Positions 58,104-64,000 of a DNA stretch of 64,000 bases are shown here, piece by piece (within the stretch, counting starts at the first letter, position 1; each line of letters starts with the position of its first letter). The notes below the pieces were generated by a model. That model made no database searches. It saw only the letters and a list, made by a program, of their open reading frames with translations, and was not told where the DNA came from. Source of the DNA: Rhizobium esperanzae (GTDB taxonomy: Bacteria; Pseudomonadota; Alphaproteobacteria; Rhizobiales; Rhizobiaceae); assembly GCF_002204185.1 (NCBI RefSeq), contig NZ_MXPU01000020.1:1-64000 (forward strand), in the 5' to 3' direction. The position numbers and the translations under genes are program-made.

Positions 58104-58664
58104 ATGACCAAGGCCTTTCTGATTATCGACGTACAGATCGCAATTCTCTCCGGAAAGGCCACGCCGGAGCGCCAGCCCGAGGTCGATTCCGCACTTGATG
58201 AGACCGTCGCTCGATTGGCGTTGCTCAAGGAAAAGGCGCGTCAGGCCGGCGTGCCGGTCGTGCTGGTGCAGCATGATGGCGACAGCGGTCACCGATTGGC
58301 CGTGGACACGCCAGGATGGGCGCTGCGCCGGGAGATTGCGCCGCAAACGGGTGAGGTCGTCGTGCGCAAGAAAAGCGCCGACTCCTTCTTCGGGACCGAT
58401 CTTCCCGACCGCTTGCAAGAGCGATCGGTTACCCACCTCATCGTCGGCGGCTGCATGTCTCAATTCTGCGTCGACACGACCGTCAGGCGGGCCGTTTCGC
58501 TCGGCTATGACGTGACCTTGGTTGCCGACGGCCATACAACTGGCGACACGGCGACCCTTAAATTCTCCGAGATTGTCGCCCACCACAACGAAACGCTTGA
58601 TGGTTTCGATGCGGGCAAGGCGATTGTGAATGTCCGCCCAGCCGCCGACATTGCCTTTTCATAA
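58104..58664 (+). CDS. Isochorismatase-family cysteine hydrolase
   Basis: A 186-residue hydrolase with the family triad Asp9 (LIIDVQ), Lys89/90 (VVVRKKSADSFFGTDL) and Cys122 (GGCMSQFCVDTTVRRA). The family hydrolyses amides, nicotinamide, ureides or isochorismate. The sequence does not choose between them. It is a single gene after the giant-protein terminator. Confidence 0.9.
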   Translation: MTKAFLIIDVQIAILSGKATPERQPEVDSALDETVARLALLKEKARQAGVPVVLVQHDGDSGHRLAVDTPGWALRREIAPQTGEVVVRKKSADSFFGTDLPDRLQERSVTHLIVGGCMSQFCVDTTVRRAVSLGYDVTLVADGHTTGDTATLKFSEIVAHHNETLDGFDAGKAIVNVRPAADIAFS

Positions 58665-58745
58665 GGCTCCGGCAACAACCGCTTATATCTTCCGAACAAC
58701 TGCAGCTAAACCCGGGATCGCCATGCGGTCCCGGTTTTCCGCCCC

Positions 58746-59160
58746 TCACGCCTCGGCCGCTATGCCCCAGTTGTACCCGCAACGGTCGAGGCCGATGGCG
58801 ATTTCGAGCACGAGGACGTTGTGATCGACGGCCGCTGCCTTCCGGGGCTGCGACCGGTAACGGGATGGAAAGTCGGTACGCCGCGAGATCGAGCAGACCT
58901 CCATCCACCTGTCGCCATTATCGACCTCGACATCCATCGTCACCTCCGAATAGGCCGGCAGCCGGTCGGAGGGCACGACCCGCGTCGGCAGATGGATCAG
59001 CGAGGCGATCATGCGGCGCACCGGCTCAAGGCACGCCGCGTGATAGTCGTTGCCGCTGTCGGCGGTGAAGGCGCATTGAAATTCGAGCTGCCAAAATTCC
59101 TTCAGCCGCATGTGTTTCGTCGGCTGCTCCTGCTCGCGGGGGTAGGACTTGCCGGCCTGC
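58746..59160 (-). pseudogene. Class II aminoacyl-tRNA synthetase-like remnant
   Basis: The frame is open from just after a TAG (59161-59163) to a TGA at 58746. It reads GKSYPREQEQPTKHMRLKEF, then WQLEFQCAF, which resembles class II motif 2 (R-x-E, then EF-x-Q-x-E). It continues with DRLPAYSEVTMDVE and MEVCSISRRTDFP as in glycyl/threonyl-type cores, and ends LEIAIGLDRCGYN, like motif 3 (G-x-D-R). Motif 1 and any tRNA-binding domain are missing. An ORF from ATG 59111 gives 121 residues. Either a decayed gene or a small synthetase-like enzyme. The rest of the 58665-59338 gap holds nothing more I can support. Confidence 0.5.
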
Positions 59161-59338
59161 TAGACACACAGAGGCAACCCGCGATTGTCAAAACCGCAGG
59201 GGCCGAGACAAAGGTATCAGCTGTGGATAGGCCTTTTTTATTGCCCACCGTCCTTCATTCCGTCACAAACTTTTTTGATCCGCTTGCGTTTAAAGCCAAC
59301 GGCCCTTCGGCCGTGCAACGAAAGAGACAGCAATACCG

Positions 59339-60214
59339 ATGACCACGGCAACATCCCGGCTCCTTGCCATCGCGCTCTCGTCCACCCTGCTGATGGGCGC
59401 TTTCATTCCGGCTAAGGCCGGTCAGGCAAGCTTCGTCATTGATGCGCAATCCGGTCAGGTCCTTGAAGCCTCCAACCAGGATGATCTCAACTATCCCGCG
59501 TCGCTGACCAAGATGATGACGCTTTATCTTGCTTTCGAGGCGCTGCACGACGGACGCCTCACCTGGGATCAGAAGCTCACCATGTCGGAAAATGCCGAGA
59601 GCAAGGAACCCTTCAAGCTTGCCGTCGGCGCCGGCCGCAAGGTAACGCTGCGTGAAGCGGTCGAAAGCATCGTCGTGCTGTCTGCCAACGATTCCGCCGT
59701 GGCAATCGCTGAACAGCTCGGCGGCTCGGAACCGGCTTTCGCCAGAACGATGACCGACAAGGCGCGCCAGCTGGGGATGAAGGACACGGTCTTCAAGAAC
59801 CCGTCGGGCCTTCCCGATCCGGAGCAGGTTACCACGGCGCGCGACATGGCTACGCTCGGCCTTTCGTTGATGCGGGACTTTCCAGAGGAGTTCAAGCTCT
59901 TCTCGATGCGCGGCTTTCAGTTCCGCGGCATGAAACTGCGCGGCCATAACAATCTGATGTATCGTTATGACGGCGTCGATGGCATCAAGACGGGCTATAC
60001 CGATGCATCCGGCTACAATGTCGTGACCTCGGCGCTGAAGGATGGCCGCCGCGTTGTCGGCGTCGTCATGGGTGAAAAGACTGCAAGCCTGCGCGACGAC
60101 AAGATGGCGGGCCTCCTCGACAGCACCCTGCCGTCATCACCAACCGCCACCGCCTCCACCATCCCAGGCAGCCAGCCTGCAGCGACGATGACGGATGCGC
60201 AGCCGACGAAGTAG
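59339..60214 (+). CDS. D-alanyl-D-alanine carboxypeptidase (peptidase S11), short form
   Basis: A 291-residue periplasmic penicillin-binding protein that trims the D-Ala from peptidoglycan side chains. Signal peptide about residues 1-27 (ALSSTLLMGAFIPAKA). Active-site motifs S55-x-x-K58 (YPASLTKMM), S115-A-N117 (LSANDSA) and K217-T-G219 (GIKTGYTDASG) are all intact. The usual PBP5 C-terminal beta domain and amphipathic anchor are absent; it ends in a short Thr/Pro/Ala tail, so it is probably soluble. Confidence 0.94.
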   Translation: MTTATSRLLAIALSSTLLMGAFIPAKAGQASFVIDAQSGQVLEASNQDDLNYPASLTKMMTLYLAFEALHDGRLTWDQKLTMSENAESKEPFKLAVGAGRKVTLREAVESIVVLSANDSAVAIAEQLGGSEPAFARTMTDKARQLGMKDTVFKNPSGLPDPEQVTTARDMATLGLSLMRDFPEEFKLFSMRGFQFRGMKLRGHNNLMYRYDGVDGIKTGYTDASGYNVVTSALKDGRRVVGVVMGEKTASLRDDKMAGLLDSTLPSSPTATASTIPGSQPAATMTDAQPTK

Positions 60215-60339
60215 CCGGCAAGTCAAGCTCACAAATTCTTGAAGAAATTTAAATAGGGTGGCCGCTCCAACCTGATGGGGCCAATATTTTCCGCGATCAG
60301 CAATCTTTGACGTCGGCGCAGCGTTTAACAAACGTCTTG

Positions 60340-60951
60340 TCAGATTGAGCGCAGCGTCCAGCTGACGATCTCCGAAACCACCGTCGAAAAGGCGCGGTCG
60401 AGACCCTTGACGAAGCCGACATTGTCGCCGCCGGCGGGCGTCATGGCGCGGAACACCTTCTGGGCGCGCACCGAGCCGTTTCGGTCGTTCAGAATCTTGG
60501 CGGAGATTTCGACTACCGCCTGGTTGCCATTCGAAGCGTCGATCTCGAATGCGCGGATATCGGTGACGATCTGGTAGTCGATCGCCAGCCCCTGCCCCGG
60601 CATGCCGACTCCGCCGAGCTTGCCGGAATTCTCGAAGGCCTCGACCAGTTTCGATTGCACGATGCGCGGCAGCTTGTCGCCCCACTGCGCCCGGGACAGA
60701 TACTGGATTTCCGACGAGGAGACGCGGATGACGATCTGCTCGCTATCGAGCGATCTGAGTGCCGTCGGGCCGGCGACCAGGATCTGGCGGGATTTGGCAG
60801 CAGGCCCATCGCCATCGACGGACGCAGAGAGATCATAGGTATCGTTCTTGGCTGAAGTGCCACAACCCGACAGGATCAACGCAGTCAGCGGCAGCGCGAT
60901 CGCCGTTCCCCTGATCCACGAACGGCGCGACAACAGATACGATGCGACCAT
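60340..60951 (-). CDS. ABC-type transport auxiliary lipoprotein (PqiC-like)
   Basis: A 203-residue lipoprotein with lipobox LILSGC (mature Cys near residue 30). The PqiC/DUF330-type domain shows ILVAGPTALRSLDSEQIVIRVSSSEIQYLSRAQWGDKLPRIVQSKLVEAFENSG. It is the last gene in the mla-type operon, where such lipoproteins link the MCE ring to the outer membrane. Confidence 0.88.
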   Translation of the reverse strand: MVASYLLSRRSWIRGTAIALPLTALILSGCGTSAKNDTYDLSASVDGDGPAAKSRQILVAGPTALRSLDSEQIVIRVSSSEIQYLSRAQWGDKLPRIVQSKLVEAFENSGKLGGVGMPGQGLAIDYQIVTDIRAFEIDASNGNQAVVEISAKILNDRNGSVRAQKVFRAMTPAGGDNVGFVKGLDRAFSTVVSEIVSWTLRSI

Positions 60952-60976
60952 ACTGGGCTACCCCTGACTTTCCCTG

Positions 60977-62347
60977 TTAACGCCGCGTCCGGCCGTCGTA
61001 CTGTTTGACCGTGTCCCCGCCGAAGATCAGGCGTTGCGGATTGCGGTCGAAGTTGCTGATCGTATCGTTGAGATTGCTCACGGTTCCGCGCATGTCGTTG
61101 ATGAGAGTCTGCACGTCGCGCAAGCCGCCGCTCGAGAACTTCTGAAGATTATCGGCGATCGGACCGATTCGCGAGTTCAGATTATCGGCCACCTTCTTGA
61201 AGGATTCCAGCGTACCGCGCGCCTCGGCGAACAGCGATTGTGTGTTGTCGGTTCCAAGCAGCGCATCGACCTTGATGAGAATGCCGTCGACGCGTGTCGA
61301 GGCCGAATTCAGCTTGTTGGCAAGCTGCGACACGTCCTGGATCGTCTGGTCGATATCTTTCTGGCGCAACGAAACCGTGTTGGCGACGTCGCGGATCGAG
61401 GCGACGGCCGCACGCGCATCCTTTGTGGCTTGCGAGATATCGTCGACCGAACCCTTGATCTTCGCCGGGTCGATCTGGGCGACGAGCGTGTCGACGCGGT
61501 CGAGCGTTGCCTGCGCCTGCTTGCCGAAATCGTTGAAGGTGGTGGCGGTCTCGTCGAACTTCTGGATCGCGCCCTTGAGATCGCTCGAGGCATCGGCGAC
61601 ATTGGCGGTGATCTTCTCGGCATTGGAAACGATATTATCGACCTTCTGCGCGTCGACGGCCCTGACCAGCGATTCCACGGCCTGAAGCGTCGAATCGACA
61701 CGCCCGGAAACCGCCTTCACCGTTTTGGAGAGCTCACCGACGCTCTGCAGGAAGGCGTCGATATTGTCGGAATTCTTGGCCAGCGCATCTGAGAAGGTTT
61801 CGGCATTCTTGAACGTCTGGGTCAGCGGAGCACGCGAATCTTCGATGAAACCCTGAAGTTCGCCGACCGCGTCATTGGCGCGATCAAGAATCTTGTCGGC
61901 GGTCGCCAGAAGATTGGTGACGCTCGACTGGTCGGCGACGATAACGGCGCGTTTGCCGTTTTCGATCGCATGTTTAAGGATACTCTCCTCACCCTTACGG
62001 CCACCCGACAGTTCGATATAGGCGGCTCCCGTCAGGCCCTGAATTTCCAGCGCGGCCTTGGTGGAGGGATAAATCGGTGCGTCCGTGCGCACCTGGGTGA
62101 AGGCGAGCGAATATTGGGGATCGTCGGCATCGATCGACAGCGTCTGCACCGATCCCACCTGGATACCGTTGAAGCGCACCGGCGAGCCGACGCTGAGCCC
62201 GTTGGCCGAGCCGGGAATACGCACGATCAGTTCCGTCATCGGGCCGCCGCGGCCATATTCGGCCATCCAGTAGACAAAGCCGAAGGCGGCCGCGATCACC
62301 AGCACCGTGAAAAAACCGACAATCGTATAATTGGCTTTGGTTTCCAT
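60977..62347 (-). CDS. mlaD: MlaD/MCE-domain lipid transport protein
   Basis: A 456-residue protein anchored by one N-terminal helix (about 8-28: IVGFFTVLVIAAAFGFVYWM). The MCE domain follows (about 38-115, with GLSVGSPVRFNGIQVGSVQTL and IQGLTGAAYIELSGG), then a long helical coiled-coil region. It forms a periplasmic hexamer that moves phospholipids. It is about 8 bp after mlaF and 25 bp before the lipoprotein. Confidence 0.93.
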   Translation of the reverse strand: METKANYTIVGFFTVLVIAAAFGFVYWMAEYGRGGPMTELIVRIPGSANGLSVGSPVRFNGIQVGSVQTLSIDADDPQYSLAFTQVRTDAPIYPSTKAALEIQGLTGAAYIELSGGRKGEESILKHAIENGKRAVIVADQSSVTNLLATADKILDRANDAVGELQGFIEDSRAPLTQTFKNAETFSDALAKNSDNIDAFLQSVGELSKTVKAVSGRVDSTLQAVESLVRAVDAQKVDNIVSNAEKITANVADASSDLKGAIQKFDETATTFNDFGKQAQATLDRVDTLVAQIDPAKIKGSVDDISQATKDARAAVASIRDVANTVSLRQKDIDQTIQDVSQLANKLNSASTRVDGILIKVDALLGTDNTQSLFAEARGTLESFKKVADNLNSRIGPIADNLQKFSSGGLRDVQTLINDMRGTVSNLNDTISNFDRNPQRLIFGGDTVKQYDGRTRR

Positions 62348-62355
62348 CTATCCGA

Positions 62356-63201
62356 TCACTTCCCGCCGCTGCCGTTATCGTGCCGCGCGCCATTGTCCTG
62401 CGGCACGATCGACCGTGCTCGCTTACCTCTAAAATAGGCCTGCACCCACGGATCGTCATAGGCCAGCATGTCGTCGATCGTGCCTTCCACCATTACCCGC
62501 TTCTTTCCGAGCACGGCAATACGGTCACAAACCGAAAACAGGCTGTCGAGATCGTGCGTCACCATATAGACGGTCAGTCCGAGACTATCGCGCAGATTGG
62601 CGATGAGTTCGTCGAACTCGGCCGCCCCGATCGGATCGAGACCTGAAGTCGGTTCATCCAGAAAGACGAGCTCGGGATCGAGCGCCAGGGCGCGGGCAAG
62701 CGCGGCACGCTTGATCATGCCGCCCGAAAGCTCGGACGGATATTTGTCGGCGGCATCGGCCGCCAGCCCCACCATGCGGATCTTCAGATGCGCCAGCTCA
62801 TCCATCAGCGAGTGCGGCAGATCGAGATATTCGCGCATCGGCACCTGGATGTTTTCCTTGACGGTCAGCGAGGAAAACAATGCGCCCTGCTGGAAGAGCA
62901 CGCCGAGCCGCATGTCGAGCGCGTTGCGCTGCGGCTCGTTGAGCTCGTCAAAGTCCTGGCCGAGAATCTTGATCGTGCCGGAGCGGCGCGGCAGCAGCCT
63001 CAGCACCGTGCGCATCAGCACCGATTTGCCGGTGCCCGACGCACCGACGAAGCCGAGGATCTCGCCGCGATAAATATCGAGGTTCAGTCTGTCGAGCACC
63101 ACCTTGGAGCCGAAGGCGACGGTGACGTCGCGCGCCGAAAGCACGACATCCCTGCCCTGTCCTTCGTTTTCGATCGGTTGCTCGTCCACGCTGCCCGCCA
63201 T
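62356..63201 (-). CDS. mlaF: MlaF-like ABC transporter ATP-binding protein
   Basis: A 281-residue ATPase of the phospholipid transporter. Walker A GASGTGKS, Q-loop FQQGALFSSLTVKEN typical of MlaF, signature LSGGMIKRAALARAL, Walker B LVFLDEPTSGLDPIGA and switch His MVTHDLDSLFSV. Start ATG 63201 (MAGSVDEQPIE) lies right after the mlaE stop; the 5'-longer frame is antisense to nothing useful. Confidence 0.95.
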   Translation of the reverse strand: MAGSVDEQPIENEGQGRDVVLSARDVTVAFGSKVVLDRLNLDIYRGEILGFVGASGTGKSVLMRTVLRLLPRRSGTIKILGQDFDELNEPQRNALDMRLGVLFQQGALFSSLTVKENIQVPMREYLDLPHSLMDELAHLKIRMVGLAADAADKYPSELSGGMIKRAALARALALDPELVFLDEPTSGLDPIGAAEFDELIANLRDSLGLTVYMVTHDLDSLFSVCDRIAVLGKKRVMVEGTIDDMLAYDDPWVQAYFRGKRARSIVPQDNGARHDNGSGGK

Positions 63202-63202
63202 G

Positions 63203-64000
63203 CTAGAAGTCGATCGCTGCATAGAACATCGCAAAAAGCCCATCCATCAGGATGACGACGAAAATCGCCTTCACCACCGAGGCCGTCACGTGCTGGCCGA
63301 GCGACTCCGCACTGCCGCCGACCTTCAGCCCTTCGACGGCGGCGACGATACCGATGACGAGCGCCATGAACGGCGCCTTGATCATGCCCGACAGCACGGT
63401 CGACAGCGTAATCGCCTCATGCAGCCGCGACAGGAAATTGGCGAAGGTGATGCCGGAATAGCCCCAGGCGACAACCGCCGCACCGGCGAGCGACGCGAAG
63501 TTCGCCAGCACCGTCAGAAGCGGCAAGGCAATGGTCAGCGCCACGAGCCGCGGGAAGATCAGCACGCCGATCGGGTTCAGCCCCATCACTTTCAGCGCGT
63601 CGATCTCCTCGCGCATCTTCATCGAGCCGATTTCGGCGGTGATCGCGCTGCCGGAGCGGCCGGCGATCATGATCGAGGTCAGCAGCACGCCGATTTCGCG
63701 CAATTGCAGAATGCCGACGAGATCGACGACGAACACCTCCGCCCCGAAATACCGCAGCTGGAAGGCGCCCTGCTGAGCGATGATTGCACCGATCAGAAAC
63801 GACATCAGCAGGATGATCGGAACGGCGCGCACGCCCATGTGATCGATCTGGTTGACGATCGAGGCCGGCGAAACGCCGCTGCCGCGGCCGAGCTTCATCT
63901 GCGCCCCGCGCACCGCAGAGCCGAGGATATACATCGAGGCGGCGAGATTGTCCCAGATGTCATAGGTCATCTTGCCGACCGGCGCCAAGATACGCGCGGC
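63203..64000 (-). CDS. mlaE: MlaE-like permease, 5' end outside the window
   Basis: Only the last 265 residues are visible; the frame is open to base 64000. It contains the MlaE fold: [68 protein letters not shown] (EQ-loop-like coupling region), two more helices and a final [18 protein letters not shown]. Rhizobial versions often have an N-terminal STAS-like domain, which would lie beyond the window. It heads the mla operon. Confidence 0.95.
   Translation of the reverse strand, partial: AARILAPVGKMTYDIWDNLAASMYILGSAVRGAQMKLGRGSGVSPASIVNQIDHMGVRAVPIILLMSFLIGAIIAQQGAFQLRYFGAEVFVVDLVGILQLREIGVLLTSIMIAGRSGSAITAEIGSMKMREEIDALKVMGLNPIGVLIFPRLVALTIALPLLTVLANFASLAGAAVVAWGYSGITFANFLSRLHEAITLSTVLSGMIKAPFMALVIGIVAAVEGLKVGGSAESLGQHVTASVVKAIFVVILMDGLFAMFYAAIDF

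Overview
The window looks like chromosome of a Rhizobium of the etli/leguminosarum group. It is GC-rich and carries alphaproteobacterial hallmarks: CckA, a zinc-ligand-poor DksA, CtrA- and LexA-type sites, a Growth Pole Ring-type giant protein, eukaryote-like NADP isocitrate dehydrogenase and an mla-type lipid transporter. Genus is inferred from gene content; no rRNA or tRNA gene was seen.

Region 1 (1-11.1 kb) is accessory and catabolic. It opens with the 3' end of an IS transposase that abuts a frameshifted Gfo/Idh/MocA oxidoreductase pseudogene. Leftward genes read gntR, a TIM-barrel (possible dehydroshikimate dehydratase), two permeases, a Tat-type binding protein, an ABC ATPase, a quinate/shikimate dehydrogenase-like AroE, a CHMI isomerase and a type II dehydroquinase. 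Rightward genes are an intradiol dioxygenase, HpaH, HpaI and a leaderless binding-protein-like ORF. Two near-identical 14-bp palindromes sit in the spacers of both divergent promoters and are probable operators of the GntR protein. Together this looks like uptake and breakdown of a cyclohexane-carboxylate or aromatic acid by a route that does not match a complete textbook pathway. This is the best candidate for undescribed biology here.

Region 2 (11-30.4 kb) is housekeeping: a membrane hydrolase, a histone-H1-like small protein, monothiol glutaredoxin, tandem Bcr/CflA transporters, tandem inositol-monophosphatase-family proteins, ttcA, glutaminase, rpsD, a HerA-like ATPase, murI, trmJ, a FUSC transporter, icd, a GNAT, a GST and an AraC/GyrI regulator.

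Region 3 (30.4-50.6 kb) holds alaS, recA with SOS-box-like sites, psuK/psuG-like genes, the hybrid kinase gene cckA, a FliO-like protein, dksA, a SixA-like phosphatase, the ycjX/ycjF pair, folP-folB-folK, a DUF922 protease-like protein, a ferredoxin and an Hpt protein. Between them lie two hairpin-rich intergenic repeat elements and a candidate small RNA.

Region 4 (50.6-64 kb) is dominated by a 7-kb gene for a membrane-anchored coiled-coil/apolipoprotein-like giant protein (GPR/RgsE type, polar growth) with a 12-unit 44-residue repeat and an upstream CtrA-like box. It is followed by an isochorismatase-family hydrolase, a class II aminoacyl-tRNA synthetase remnant, a D,D-carboxypeptidase, and the leftward mlaE-mlaF-mlaD-lipoprotein operon, whose first gene runs off the window.
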